Positions 1 to 9,242 are shown, counted from the stretch's first letter. The stretch is 64,000 nt of DNA from Thomasclavelia cocleata (GCF_900102365.1 NZ_FOIN01000008.1:1-64000), one strand, 5' to 3'. Notes: generated from the letters alone by a model not told the origin. Numbers and translations: made by a program.

Positions 1-21
1 GCATATCATAAGAAGGTTTCT

Positions 22-52
22 AAACAAAAAAACGGGTAAAAAATCACCCGTT
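22..52 (-). terminator. Intrinsic terminator of the small RNA
   Basis: The stem AACGGGT / ACCCGTT (31-37 and 46-52) is followed on the minus strand by a run of T. Confidence 0.85.
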
Positions 53-160
53 GAGAACCTGATAGCCAAAGAAATACTTCCTGTCCGACCAGGAAGAACA
101 AGCACACGTCATGTTTCTGCCAAAAAAGTCGTATGTTTCAACTATAGGTTTGACTAACAC
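22..160 (-). ncRNA. Putative small RNA of about 140 nt, class unknown
   Basis: A near-consensus sigma-A promoter is followed about 140 nt later by a strong intrinsic terminator, with no open frame between them. The predicted RNA contains a 7-bp hairpin (CTTCCTG / CAGGAAG, about 75-95). A further stem can form between the promoter-proximal GTGTG and CATACGAC. I do not recognise 6S, SRP, tmRNA or RNase P signatures. It could be a housekeeping or regulatory sRNA, or a leader for a gene beyond the left edge, although the terminator lies inside the window. The transcription unit is well supported; its identity is not. Confidence 0.6.
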
Positions 161-166
161 ACGACT

Positions 167-195
167 ATTATATACCTTTGGAAAAGCAGTTTCAA
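167..195 (-). promoter_or_regulatory. Sigma-A promoter of the small RNA
   Basis: The -35 box TTGAAA lies at 190-195 and the -10 box TATAAT at 167-172, with an exact 17-nt spacer on the minus strand. The start is predicted near 160. Confidence 0.75.
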
Positions 196-213
196 GACTG
201 TACTTTTTTGTGT

Positions 214-261
214 ACATAAAATAAAGCCATAAGCATAGATTTTTTATATTCTATACTTATG
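214..261 (-). terminator. Terminator after tyrA
   Basis: A 12-bp stem (228-239 with 250-261, one G-U pair) is followed on the minus strand by a T-rich tail. It lies about 50 nt past the tyrA stop and would close the LysM-pncB-tyrA unit. Confidence 0.7.
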
Positions 262-307
262 ACTTCTTTCTTATCTTCTTAACTTAATGACATTGGTTTT
301 CAACCTG

Positions 308-1138
308 TTACTTCTCTAAATTTTCTCTTCTTTTTGATGAATTAATAAATAATTTTTTTAATATCTGCTCATCATTTTCAACTAATCCCTGTTTAATTAA
401 ATCCAGCTGTAATTCAAAAGCCTCAATAGATTTTAACAAATTTTCACGATTCCTTAAAAATAACTCTGACCACAAAGCTTCATTAATATTAGCAATTCTT
501 GTTAAATCACGATAAGAATCACCAATGTATTTTCCAGTGTCATATTTTTCATTATCACTATTTATCAAAGCTACAGCAATTGCATGAGGAAGCTGTGAAG
601 TAAAAGAAATTATCTCATCATGAGCCTGTGGTGACATAATTTTAACACTTTTAAATCCTAGAGTTCCTACAAATTTCTCCATAAATTCAATACATTCTTT
701 TTTATTGACAGGATGTTCGATTAATATATAATTCGCATTTTTAAATACATCCTTACTAGCATATTCAAAACCTTTTTTCTCTCTTCCAGCCATTGGATGA
801 CCACTTACAAACTCAACATCTGGATCAATTATATTCATTGCCTCTTGTAAAAAGTATGATTTAATTCCTACTGCATCAGTTATAATACTTCCTTTTTTAA
901 ATTGATTATTTTTAATAAAATCTAAGACCAGTGAAGGATACAAACATATGATCGTTAAATCCGACTTAGATATAATCTCTCTACCATCCTGGTAACCCTT
1001 TATAATACAACCTTCATCTTCAGCTCTTTTTAACGTATTTTCATCAATATCAATCCCATATACCTGATGTCCGTGTCCTTTTAAAGCTTTAACAAAGCTT
1101 CCACCCACTACCCCAAGACCAACTACTGTTATTATCAT
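308..1138 (-). CDS. tyrA: Prephenate dehydrogenase (TyrA)
   Basis: A 276-aa cytoplasmic enzyme that oxidises and decarboxylates prephenate to 4-hydroxyphenylpyruvate with NAD, in tyrosine synthesis. The first 30 residues form a Rossmann fingerprint (VVGLGVVGGSFVKAL). The middle carries the family signature GHPMAGREKKGFEYA near residue 114, and the helical C-terminal half has SQLPHAIAVAL near 181. There is no fused chorismate mutase and no ACT domain, so this is the short form. It is the last gene of a minus-strand run behind a small membrane protein and pncB, 10 nt after its neighbour, with a terminator close behind. No other aromatic pathway genes are present. Confidence 0.93.
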   Translation of the reverse strand: MIITVVGLGVVGGSFVKALKGHGHQVYGIDIDENTLKRAEDEGCIIKGYQDGREIISKSDLTIICLYPSLVLDFIKNNQFKKGSIITDAVGIKSYFLQEAMNIIDPDVEFVSGHPMAGREKKGFEYASKDVFKNANYILIEHPVNKKECIEFMEKFVGTLGFKSVKIMSPQAHDEIISFTSQLPHAIAVALINSDNEKYDTGKYIGDSYRDLTRIANINEALWSELFLRNRENLLKSIEAFELQLDLIKQGLVENDEQILKKLFINSSKRRENLEK

Positions 1139-1148
1139 AATTGCACCT

Positions 1149-1529
1149 TTATACTAATAACCCTGCAATGAATGAAGTTATCGCTAATATCACTGCCATA
1201 AAACAATACCTAACTAATAACTCAAATAATGAAGGTTTCTCTTTATCAATAAAATAAAACGTTAATACTACTAAAAAACCAGTCAATAAAGCATGTCCAA
1301 GAATAAATGATAATTTAGCATTATAAAACTGCATTAAAAAAGGAATAAAAACAATACTTACAAATATAAAATCAATAATCAAATAAATAACTGTTTTAAA
1401 ATTTATCTTTATCCATTTAAAACTAAAATTCTCCTTAATCATTTCCCCTTTAGTTTTTTCTGGTATTACTTTCTTAGAAAATATAAACTCACTTTTTTGT
1501 CTTTCAACTTTACGATCAAATCTTGACAT
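1149..1529 (-). CDS. Hypothetical membrane protein, 126 aa
   Basis: Not recognised as a named family. The first 40 residues are charged (Lys/Glu/Arg) and presumably cytoplasmic. About three or four hydrophobic segments follow, roughly residues 46-66, 71-92 and 102-125, with a short Asp-Lys-Glu-Lys loop between the last two. It sits 18 nt after pncB and 10 nt before tyrA, so it is probably cotranscribed with them. The context does not reveal a function. Confidence 0.75.
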   Translation of the reverse strand: MSRFDRKVERQKSEFIFSKKVIPEKTKGEMIKENFSFKWIKINFKTVIYLIIDFIFVSIVFIPFLMQFYNAKLSFILGHALLTGFLVVLTFYFIDKEKPSLFELLVRYCFMAVILAITSFIAGLLV

Positions 1530-1547
1530 TTTTACATCCTCAACTTA

Positions 1548-3008
1548 CTACTTTCTTTTTTCTTCCAACATCTTAATTTTGTAATCCAATAATTCTTTCG
1601 TTAAATCAACATAATAATCATGAGGATATTCTAAACGAAATACTTCATCCCAAATACGATTTTTTTCTTGTTTTGAATATTCACGAATTTCATCAACTGT
1701 CAAATCTGGATACACTTTTTTACCATCAATAAAAATTGGTACTTGTAATTCTTCAATAGTATAAGTATTTGCTAAAAGTGTTTTAAATTTCCAAATATTA
1801 GATTGATGATAAATAGTTAAATCATGATCACTAGAGACTTTTTCATCATGAAATGCAATTACATCACCAATTGCTTTACCTGTTTCGTTTTCAAAGATAC
1901 GATAAACTTTTTTATATCCAGGATTAGTTATTTTTTCAGTATTTTCTGATATCTTGATTTTAGGAATAATCTCATTATTTTTTTCAATTGCAACTAGTTT
2001 GTATACCCCACCAAAAACTGGAGCATTTTTAGAAACGATTAAATTTTCACCAACACCAAAAGAATCTAGCTTTGCCCCTTGATCTAACAAAGAACGAATC
2101 AAATATTCATCTAAAGAATTAGATGCTGTAATCTGAGTATCAAGTAAACCTGCAACATCTAACATGACCCTGGCTCTTTTTGATAAATAAGCGATATCTC
2201 CACTATCTAAACGAATTCCTTTTAATTTTTTACCTAATGGTGCTAATATCTCTTGAGCGATTCTAATAGCATTAGGCACACCACTCTTTAAAGTATCATA
2301 TGTATCAACTAACAAAACACAATCATCAGGATAAGTAAGAGCATAAGCCTTAAACGCTTCATACTCGCTATCAAATGACTGTACAAATGAATGTGCCATT
2401 GTTCCTACTACTGGAATATTAAACATCATCCCTGCTGACACAGTAGCAGTTCCTGTAACCCCTCCAATATAAGCTGCTCGTGCTCCATATGTAGCGCTAT
2501 CATAACCTTGAGCTCTTCTAGCCCCAAACTCCAAAACTGGCCGTCCTTTGGCTTCTTTTACTATTCGATTAGCTTTAGTAGCAATCAATGACTGATGATT
2601 TACTGTAACTAATAATAATGTTTCAATTAACTGAGCTTCAATAAACTTCGCTCGTACTGTAATTAAAGGTTCATTAGGAAACACTGGCGTTCCTTCTTTA
2701 ACTGAATAAATTGAACCAGTAAAATGAAAATCTCTTAAATAATCAAAAAACTCTTCATCAAATTTGTTTAGTGAGCGGAGATATTCAATATCTCCCTCAC
2801 TAAAATGCAAATGATCAATACATTCAATCAACTGCTGTAATCCTGCAAAAATAGAGTATCCTCCATTATCAGGGTTTTTACGATAATACATGTCAAAATA
2901 AACATATTGATCTTTATTCCCTTGCTTAAAATAATTATATGACATTGTTAATTCATATAAGTCCATTACCAATGTTAAATTACGCTTACTTCCTGCATGC
3001 AATTTCAT
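1548..3008 (-). CDS. pncB: Nicotinate phosphoribosyltransferase (PncB)
   Basis: Joins nicotinate to PRPP, driven by ATP hydrolysis, to give nicotinate mononucleotide in NAD salvage. The start is placed at the ATG at 3008 because AAGGAG lies at 3015-3020, which gives about 486 aa. The longer open frame to 3053 lacks such a site. Visible family features are the N-terminal DLYELTMSYNYF, the FGARRAQG segment, GTMAHSFVQSF containing the histidine that is phosphorylated in this family, and IRLDSGD in the phosphate-binding part of the barrel. It has the length and C-terminal extension of Gram-positive PncB. It follows the LysM gene by 63 nt. Confidence 0.95.
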   Translation of the reverse strand: MKLHAGSKRNLTLVMDLYELTMSYNYFKQGNKDQYVYFDMYYRKNPDNGGYSIFAGLQQLIECIDHLHFSEGDIEYLRSLNKFDEEFFDYLRDFHFTGSIYSVKEGTPVFPNEPLITVRAKFIEAQLIETLLLVTVNHQSLIATKANRIVKEAKGRPVLEFGARRAQGYDSATYGARAAYIGGVTGTATVSAGMMFNIPVVGTMAHSFVQSFDSEYEAFKAYALTYPDDCVLLVDTYDTLKSGVPNAIRIAQEILAPLGKKLKGIRLDSGDIAYLSKRARVMLDVAGLLDTQITASNSLDEYLIRSLLDQGAKLDSFGVGENLIVSKNAPVFGGVYKLVAIEKNNEIIPKIKISENTEKITNPGYKKVYRIFENETGKAIGDVIAFHDEKVSSDHDLTIYHQSNIWKFKTLLANTYTIEELQVPIFIDGKKVYPDLTVDEIREYSKQEKNRIWDEVFRLEYPHDYYVDLTKELLDYKIKMLEEKRK

Positions 3009-3071
3009 ATCTTTCTCCTTGTACATATTTAACAATATAATAAACTCTTTCATCTAAAAAATCTAGTTATT

Positions 3072-3380
3072 TTAAAAATATAGTTCATATGACTGCCGAG
3101 GTTGTGGCCGTGGTACTGGCTGTGGTAAAGGGTGTGGTTTTACTGGGGGTATTTTTTCAAATAGTACCGGAATCAATAATTGTTGTCCTGGATAAATCAT
3201 CATTCGATTATCCAATTCATTCATATTTTTAATATAATCTACTCGTGTATTAAATCTTCTAGCTATTGCATATACGTTATCTCCACGATTTACCGTATAT
3301 AAGAATATATCTCCAACCTTAGGCGCTACAACTGGCATAGGGCGGCGATCAAATAAATTATCCATGTAATCTTCGTACAT
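3072..3380 (-). CDS. Small LysM-domain protein
   Basis: About 102 aa with one LysM domain, roughly residues 25-72: YTVNRGDNVYAIARRF, then NMNELDNRMMIYPGQQLLIPV. LysM binds N-acetylglucosamine polymers such as peptidoglycan. The C-terminal tail is Pro/Gln rich (PLPQPVPRPQPRQ). There is no signal peptide. In spore-formers such small leaderless LysM proteins are often spore cortex or coat proteins, but that role is inference. Two in-frame ATGs compete. The one at 3386 touches the AGGAGG at 3388-3393, while the one at 3380 is 7 nt from it and is preferred. Confidence 0.8.
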   Translation of the reverse strand: MYEDYMDNLFDRRPMPVVAPKVGDIFLYTVNRGDNVYAIARRFNTRVDYIKNMNELDNRMMIYPGQQLLIPVLFEKIPPVKPHPLPQPVPRPQPRQSYELYF

Positions 3381-3449
3381 GTACATCCCTCCTACTTTAA
3401 CCTATTCAAGCTGTTATCTTATTTCTAGGCAAATATATTAAAAATAATA

Positions 3450-3475
3450 CAAAAACATCAAGATTATTCTTGATG
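3450..3475 (-). terminator. Terminator overlapping the 3' end of the last teichoic acid gene
   Basis: CATCAAGA (3456-3463) pairs with TCTTGATG (3468-3475), followed by T residues on the minus strand. The stop codon at 3464-3466 lies in the loop, so the upstream arm is coding sequence. Confidence 0.8.
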
Positions 3476-4567
3476 CTTGTTAAAGCTTTTAATAAATTCA
3501 ATAACTCTTTTAGTGTTATTACCATCCTGGTATTTAAAAAAAGTTTGTAAAAAACAATTAATATCATAGTTTTTATTTTTTAAAATTGCTTTTGATAATT
3601 CTTCTTCATCTAAACATATTGCACCTGGCATAATTTCACGATAATCTACAAAACATCCCAATGTTTCTAAATATTCATTTAAATCAGGAACAAAAAAATA
3701 TAATGGTTTATTTAAAAAGGCATAATCAAAAATAATGGATGAAAAATCAGACACTAACATATCACTAACAGTAAATAAATCATGAGTCTCCTCATTATTT
3801 AAATTTAAAATCCGATCACAATCAACAATTGAATCATTTAATAATAGTGGATGAAATTTATATATTAAAACATAATCTTCACCTAAACTATCAAGCAGTT
3901 TTTTCCCATTAAAACCAATCCTTTTAAAACCTTGATAAATATTTCCTCTAAATGTCGGAGCATATAAAATAACTTTTTTATTTTTTAGAACTGGGTATTT
4001 ATCTTGCAGCCTTGTTTTAGTTTTTATTAAATAATCATGATCAACTAAATGATCTACTCGTGGCATTCCTGTGATAATCACATTATCTTTAGAAACATTA
4101 AAAGCCTCTTGATAAGGTTCCTTCCAATAATCACTATTTGCTAGAACATAATCATAATTTTTAATTGGATATTCTCTTTTAATTGCATTACCAAACTTTT
4201 TAATTGCTCCAGTTGCATGCCAAACCTGAATTACTTTTACTCCATCACGTTTAAAATTACTAATAACATAGTTATTATCAGTTATTAAAACTATTTTTGA
4301 GGTATTAATAATATAGATTTGCTTAATACAATTAAGCATATATAAAAAATTATTAAGTAAACTTTTTTTATTATAATTTATCAATACAGTTTTTAAAGTG
4401 TAATTTCCATTCTTATTTAACTCATCATAAATTAATTTCAAATCACTTTCTAATCGATTTGATTCTAAAGAAACAAATGCAACTTGATTACTCTTTATTG
4501 AACAGAAACGTACAAAGACATTTACAAATCTTAAAATAAGATTAATGACTATTTTCTTTAATCCCAT
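3464..4567 (-). CDS. CDP-glycerol glycerophosphotransferase family protein (TagB/TagF type)
   Basis: A 367-aa enzyme predicted to move glycerol-phosphate (or a related polyol-phosphate) from its CDP carrier to a teichoic acid chain at the inner membrane face. Family signs are VWHATGAIKKFG near residue 117 (matching WHGTPLKKL in relatives), ILYAPTFRG near 200 and SDFSSIIFDYAFLNKP near 275. The N-terminal 30 residues are hydrophobic and basic and probably attach it to the membrane. It is the last gene of the operon, 8 nt after a paralogue. HATG in place of HGTP sets it apart from its two neighbours and may mark a different acceptor or polyol. The sequence alone does not tell primase from polymerase. 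Confidence 0.85.
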   Translation of the reverse strand: MGLKKIVINLILRFVNVFVRFCSIKSNQVAFVSLESNRLESDLKLIYDELNKNGNYTLKTVLINYNKKSLLNNFLYMLNCIKQIYIINTSKIVLITDNNYVISNFKRDGVKVIQVWHATGAIKKFGNAIKREYPIKNYDYVLANSDYWKEPYQEAFNVSKDNVIITGMPRVDHLVDHDYLIKTKTRLQDKYPVLKNKKVILYAPTFRGNIYQGFKRIGFNGKKLLDSLGEDYVLIYKFHPLLLNDSIVDCDRILNLNNEETHDLFTVSDMLVSDFSSIIFDYAFLNKPLYFFVPDLNEYLETLGCFVDYREIMPGAICLDEEELSKAILKNKNYDINCFLQTFFKYQDGNNTKRVIEFIKSFNKHQE

Positions 4568-4575
4568 TATCTCAC

Positions 4576-5754
4576 CTACTTCAATAATATTTCTAAAACT
4601 CTCTTACTCGCCCTACCATCTTCATGATTATTAAAACGAAGATTAAATAATTCTAATTTATCATAATCAAAATTATTTTGTTTAATTTCTTCAAGCAATA
4701 AGTTTTCATCTTCAATTATTTGTCCTGGTAAATCTTTATATACATCCAAATAAAAACCTCTTAGTTCATCACGATAACTTTCTAGATCATACATATAAAA
4801 ATATATTGGTCTTTTTAATATTGCATAGTCAAAAAACACACTAGAATAATCAGTTATCAAAATATCCCCAATTAAATATAGTCTGCTGATATCTTCTTTA
4901 GGATCAATAAAATATACAAAATCCTTTACACTTTCTAAATCAAAATCATTAATTATTAAATAATGCGGTTTAAAAAGCACAATATATTCATCACCTAGCT
5001 CATTTTGCCATTTTTTAAAATCAACTTCTAATTTAAATGTATAACCCTTCAAATTAAATGAATTATCACGCCAGGTTGGAGCATATAAAATAATTTTTTT
5101 ATCTTTAGGTAATTTAAGTTCTGCTTTGATTCTATCAATATCTTCATCTTGATAATTAGATAAAATATCATTACGTGGATATCCAGTTTCAATCAAACGC
5201 TCTTTATTAATAGCAAAAGCACTTTGAAACACTTCAGTTGTAAAACTACTTGGTGAAATCATATAATTATATTTACTAACATCATTATCATAGGTTGAAC
5301 GCATTTCTTCAATTGACATTCCACTACGATAAAAAGTAGTTCCATCAGGTACTTCAATATCATGAGCTAATTTTTTTAATGGTGTTCCATGCCATGTTTG
5401 CAGATAAACTTGAGTTGGTTTTTTTAAAACATATTTAGGTAATTTACAGTTAGAAATCCAATACTTGGATCTAGCTAAATAAAAAAAATAAGGAATACTA
5501 AAATACTCAATAATCTTAGCATTATCGATCTTTAAATTTTTCTGTTTATGATTCTTAATTGCATAAATACAACGATAATTATGATATCTAGAGTGCGTTG
5601 TTATATACTGGTGTAATGCCATAGGATTATCAGAATAACCTCGACCATGAAAAGAAATAAATAAGATTGTTTCTTTTTGACAAGGAATAAAACGATATAC
5701 TAAACGATATAGAAATCTAATTAGTTTTCCTAAAAACTTTTTAATCAATTTCAC
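4576..5754 (-). CDS. CDP-glycerol glycerophosphotransferase family protein
   Basis: A 392-aa paralogue of the next and previous genes. It shows the full motif set: QTWHGTPLKKLAHDI near residue 132, ILYAPTWRDNSF near 220 and TDYSSVFFDYAILKRP near 302. The C-terminal NNHEDGRASKRVLE matches the end of this family. The N-terminus is basic and hydrophobic, fitting peripheral membrane binding. Expected reaction: transfer of glycerol-3-phosphate from CDP-glycerol onto the linkage unit or growing chain. It lies 38 nt after the fusion gene and 8 nt before a third family member. Whether it is the TagB-type primase or a second polymerase is undecided. Confidence 0.88.
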   Translation of the reverse strand: MKLIKKFLGKLIRFLYRLVYRFIPCQKETILFISFHGRGYSDNPMALHQYITTHSRYHNYRCIYAIKNHKQKNLKIDNAKIIEYFSIPYFFYLARSKYWISNCKLPKYVLKKPTQVYLQTWHGTPLKKLAHDIEVPDGTTFYRSGMSIEEMRSTYDNDVSKYNYMISPSSFTTEVFQSAFAINKERLIETGYPRNDILSNYQDEDIDRIKAELKLPKDKKIILYAPTWRDNSFNLKGYTFKLEVDFKKWQNELGDEYIVLFKPHYLIINDFDLESVKDFVYFIDPKEDISRLYLIGDILITDYSSVFFDYAILKRPIYFYMYDLESYRDELRGFYLDVYKDLPGQIIEDENLLLEEIKQNNFDYDKLELFNLRFNNHEDGRASKRVLEILLK

Positions 5755-5792
5755 TGTTTAACCCCCTTATAAAAATAAAGGGATGAATCCCC

Positions 5793-8009
5793 TTATTTAA
5801 ACACTTTTTCAATAACACGTTTTGAAGCATTACCATCTTCCCATGAACAAAATCTTTGATAAAATTGTTCATAACGTTCATGGTATTGCTCATTTAATAA
5901 ATCAAGATTTTTAATCTTATCAATAACTTCTTCAGTCGTATAAACCAAAGGTCCTGGTAGTTCCGTTTCCATGTCAATATAAAAACCTCTTAGAACATCT
6001 CGGTATTTATCAAGATCATAGGTATAAAATAACATTGGTCTTTTTAGATTCGCAAAATCAAAGAAAACACTTGAATAATCAGTAATACAAATATCACTAA
6101 TTAAATATATTTCAGTAATATCATCATATTTACTTAAATTATATGCAAAATCTTCTAATCCCGTAACATCCAATGCATCTGCAATATAGTGATGTGTTCT
6201 TAATAAAACAATATACTCTTCACCTAGTTCTCTTTTTAAAAGTTCAAGATCTAATTTTAATTTAAATTTATATTTACCATTACCATAATACTCATCATCA
6301 CGCCAGGTTGGTGCATATAAAATTGTTTTTTTATCTAATGGAATATTTAATTTTTGCTTCAATTTAATTGCAATTTCATCACGATTAGAAGCAGATAATA
6401 AATCATTTCGTGGATACCCTGTTTCTAACATATTTCCATCATACATAAAACAACTTTTAAAAATATCACTTGAAAACTTATTAGGTGCAATCAAGTAATC
6501 CCATTCTTGCTTTTGACGATAAAACTGGGCTTTATATGTTGGTGAAGCAGCTGTAACTTCTTCTTGATCAAATGCTAAGCGCTTTAATGGTGTTCCATGC
6601 CATGTTTCTAGAAAAATCTGTCCTTCACGTTTTCTAAACCATAACGGCTGACGAACATTGAAAACAAAATATTTTGATCTAGCTAAATAATAAGCATACT
6701 TACGAGTAAATCTTTTAACAACGATTCCACCATATGGCAATTTTTCTTTCGGGTCATTTAAAACCCATATAAACTGATATTTATCAGGATAATTTTTAGC
6801 TAAATATTCATAAATATACTTTGGTGAATCAGCATAACTTTTACCCATAAAAGTTTCAAACATGATCGTATTTTCTTTAATAGGCTCATTTATATATCTA
6901 TGACGATATAAATATTTATTCATCTCGTTTTTATTCTTTAAAATCTTTTTTAATTTTATTTTTGCTAAATGTCGACTAACAGTTTTTTTAGCTAATTCGA
7001 TATCATTATTAATTGCTGCTTTAATTAACTTGCATCTATAACGTGAACTTTTATTTAATAATTCAGGTCGAATATTTTGAAGTACATTAGACATTACTTT
7101 AAAACGTTCTTCACGCCAAATATCATCCTTACTGCGACGAAGTTTTTTAACAAAAAATTTAGTATAATAAGAAACAATCTTAGCATCCAAATAGTAACGG
7201 ATATAACTATCTGGTGCTACTAACATTGTACAATAATTATGCGCCTTAATAAATTCGTTAAATTTATTATCAGGATCTTTTATTTGTGACAAAGCAGGAC
7301 TATTGATTGGATCATTGTGTTTCCTTTTTACAAAAACAGCTTCATCTATACGATCAAAACTCTTTGCATAATTTAATAATTGAACTACAAATGGTGCATC
7401 AGTATAATAAAAGAATTCTTCATTAAATCTAATCTCATGTTCTTTTATCAGCTTACTTCTAATTAAAATGTTTAAAACTGAAATATTTCTAAGTGCATGA
7501 CGAGTTCTAATTAATATATCAGTTTTATATTCATCAAAATTGTTTTCATCATAAATTTTATTGATAAACTTATTATCACGATCATGATCTTTGTCCTTTA
7601 AATTTAATTCATCATTTTTTTCATCACCCATAGTTTCAAATACTTTCTTTTTAAACCATGTGAATTTCCGTATCCCTGTAACTAAATCTAAATTTTCCTG
7701 GTCTGCTTTTTCAATTAATAAAAGCAAAGTATGATTCATTAAATAATCATCACAATCAATAAAATATATATATTCACCTCTTGCATTATTAATTCCAATA
7801 TTTCTCTTTTTAGCAACATTAGAATTTAATCCTGCTGAAATTACTTTCATATTTATATCATATGCTTTTAAATCTTCATCAAGATCATTTTCATCATTAA
7901 CGATCAATAAAGTTTCATAGTCCGTTATTTGCTGCTGACTAATACTTTCCAAACAGTCATGTAAATAATTTTTATAGCGATCATAAGGGATTATTATACT
8001 AAGTTTCAT
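5793..8009 (-). CDS. GT2 glycosyltransferase fused to CDP-glycerol glycerophosphotransferase
   Basis: A 738-aa two-domain protein. Residues 1 to about 230 form a GT-A family 2 glycosyltransferase: it begins KLSIIIPYDRYKNYLHDCLESI and has GEYIYFIDCDDYL near 80, the metal-binding DxD. After a basic linker the part from about 370 to 738 is a complete TagF-like domain with LETWHGTPLKRLAFD, ILYAPTWRDDEYYG and TDYSSVFFDFANLKRP. It probably adds a sugar and glycerol-phosphate units to the same polymer, as fused enzymes of this design do in other Gram-positive polymers. The acceptor is not deducible. Its ATG directly follows the tagD stop. Confidence 0.87.
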   Translation of the reverse strand: MKLSIIIPYDRYKNYLHDCLESISQQQITDYETLLIVNDENDLDEDLKAYDINMKVISAGLNSNVAKKRNIGINNARGEYIYFIDCDDYLMNHTLLLLIEKADQENLDLVTGIRKFTWFKKKVFETMGDEKNDELNLKDKDHDRDNKFINKIYDENNFDEYKTDILIRTRHALRNISVLNILIRSKLIKEHEIRFNEEFFYYTDAPFVVQLLNYAKSFDRIDEAVFVKRKHNDPINSPALSQIKDPDNKFNEFIKAHNYCTMLVAPDSYIRYYLDAKIVSYYTKFFVKKLRRSKDDIWREERFKVMSNVLQNIRPELLNKSSRYRCKLIKAAINNDIELAKKTVSRHLAKIKLKKILKNKNEMNKYLYRHRYINEPIKENTIMFETFMGKSYADSPKYIYEYLAKNYPDKYQFIWVLNDPKEKLPYGGIVVKRFTRKYAYYLARSKYFVFNVRQPLWFRKREGQIFLETWHGTPLKRLAFDQEEVTAASPTYKAQFYRQKQEWDYLIAPNKFSSDIFKSCFMYDGNMLETGYPRNDLLSASNRDEIAIKLKQKLNIPLDKKTILYAPTWRDDEYYGNGKYKFKLKLDLELLKRELGEEYIVLLRTHHYIADALDVTGLEDFAYNLSKYDDITEIYLISDICITDYSSVFFDFANLKRPMLFYTYDLDKYRDVLRGFYIDMETELPGPLVYTTEEVIDKIKNLDLLNEQYHERYEQFYQRFCSWEDGNASKRVIEKVFK

Positions 8010-8396
8010 TTAATTATGTAAATCGTCTTTAATTTTTGTAGTTGAAATACCCTCTGTGCGTGGTAAATACACTACTTCACAATAATCTTTTAGAAAATCA
8101 AATTTACCTTCCCAATCATCGCCCATAACAAAAACATCAATATCATGCTCTTTTACATCTTTAATCTTTTGATCCCATGACTCTTCAAAAATTACTTCAT
8201 CAACATATTTAATAGCTTCAAGAATCATTTTACGATCTTGATCACTATGATACGCTTTTTTACCTTTTTGAGCATTAAAGGCATCACTACTAACCGCAAC
8301 AATTAAATAGTCACCCAATGCTTTTGCTCTTTTAATAATATTCAAATGACCTACATGAAATAAGTCAAATGTTCCATATGTAATAACCTTCTTCAT
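8010..8396 (-). CDS. tagD: Glycerol-3-phosphate cytidylyltransferase (TagD)
   Basis: Makes CDP-glycerol from CTP and sn-glycerol-3-phosphate, the donor for the three transferases downstream. It is a compact 128-aa nucleotidyltransferase. It starts MKKVITYGTFDLFHVGH, containing the CTP-binding HxGH, and later has VFMGDDWEGKFDFL (V-M variant as read) and PRTEGISTTKI, the second catalytic motif. Length and motifs match Bacillus TagD closely. The start is the ATG at 8396, with AGGTGA just upstream; a GTG three codons earlier also lies in frame. It directly follows tagH in the operon. Cytosolic. Confidence 0.95.
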   Translation of the reverse strand: MKKVITYGTFDLFHVGHLNIIKRAKALGDYLIVAVSSDAFNAQKGKKAYHSDQDRKMILEAIKYVDEVIFEESWDQKIKDVKEHDIDVFVMGDDWEGKFDFLKDYCEVVYLPRTEGISTTKIKDDLHN

Positions 8397-8405
8397 TAAT
8401 TTCAC

Positions 8406-9233
8406 CTATCCTTTTATGCGATCTATTACTTTTTCCCAAAAACCAATTTGAGGATTTTGAACAATTCTTTTTTCAAACTTCCGTTCCCTAATCTTCGTCT
8501 TCTCTTTACCTGAAAGACTATTATAGTAATCTACATATTCACCATAATGATCACATACCTCATTAACATCCCCATATTCTTTTAACATCCCACCTTCAAT
8601 CCACATTGCAGTCTGACAAAATTTACGCACTTGTGGTAATGAATGTGAAATAAAAATAATTGTTTTGCCTTCATCTTTCAATTCATTCATCTTATTAAGA
8701 CATTTTTGAGCAAAACCTTTATCCCCTACTGATAAAGCCTCATCAACAATAATAATATCTGGATTTAAATAAAGAGAAATAGAAAAACCTAAACGCGACT
8801 TCATCCCACTAGAATACTTTTTAACTGGCTGATATAAAAAGTCTCCTAGTTCAGCAAACTCAATTACCCCATCAACAATTTCCTGAATTCGCTTTTTTGA
8901 TAAACCCAACAAAGCACCTTTAACATTAATATTTTCTAAACCTGTTAATTGTTTATTTAATCCTGTATTAATAGCTACTAATGACTGTTCTCCATTAACA
9001 AACATAGTTCCTTCATCTATCTCACTAATCCCTGCTAAAATAAGTGATAAAGTAGACTTTCCTGAACCATTAGTACCTAATATTCCAACAACCTCACCCT
9101 TAGGAATTTCAAAACTAATATCTTTTAAAGCATAAAACCTTTTTGTTACACTACTTTTATTTTTACCATCATTTTTCTTTTTTAGTTTATATATTTTTGA
9201 AACATTTTCAAATTTAATAGCATAATTTTCCAT
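8406..9233 (-). CDS. tagH: Teichoic acid ABC transporter ATP-binding protein (TagH)
   Basis: ATPase of the wall teichoic acid exporter, which flips the finished lipid-linked polymer across the membrane. It has Walker A GILGTNGSGKST near residue 57, the ABC signature YSSGMKSRLGFSIS near 145, Walker B IIIVDEALSVGD near 165 and the switch His in FISHSL. The SSGM form of the signature and VDEAL in place of DEPT are typical of polysaccharide exporters of the TagH/RfbE class. It is short (about 275 aa), lacking the C-terminal SH3-like extension of Bacillus TagH. The start is the ATG at 9233 after AGGTGG. It follows tagG directly. Confidence 0.92.
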   Translation of the reverse strand: MENYAIKFENVSKIYKLKKKNDGKNKSSVTKRFYALKDISFEIPKGEVVGILGTNGSGKSTLSLILAGISEIDEGTMFVNGEQSLVAINTGLNKQLTGLENINVKGALLGLSKKRIQEIVDGVIEFAELGDFLYQPVKKYSSGMKSRLGFSISLYLNPDIIIVDEALSVGDKGFAQKCLNKMNELKDEGKTIIFISHSLPQVRKFCQTAMWIEGGMLKEYGDVNEVCDHYGEYVDYYNSLSGKEKTKIRERKFEKRIVQNPQIGFWEKVIDRIKG

Positions 9234-9242
9234 CTTTACCAC

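Noticed and set aside
22-160. 6S RNA, SRP RNA or tmRNA as identity of the small RNA
   Set aside because: The length is short for 6S; there is no SRP apical loop signature and no tRNA-like ends or tag ORF.
3009-3053. Longer N-terminus of PncB
   Set aside because: The strong AAGGAG at 3015-3020 lies inside it and fits the ATG at 3008; family members begin there.
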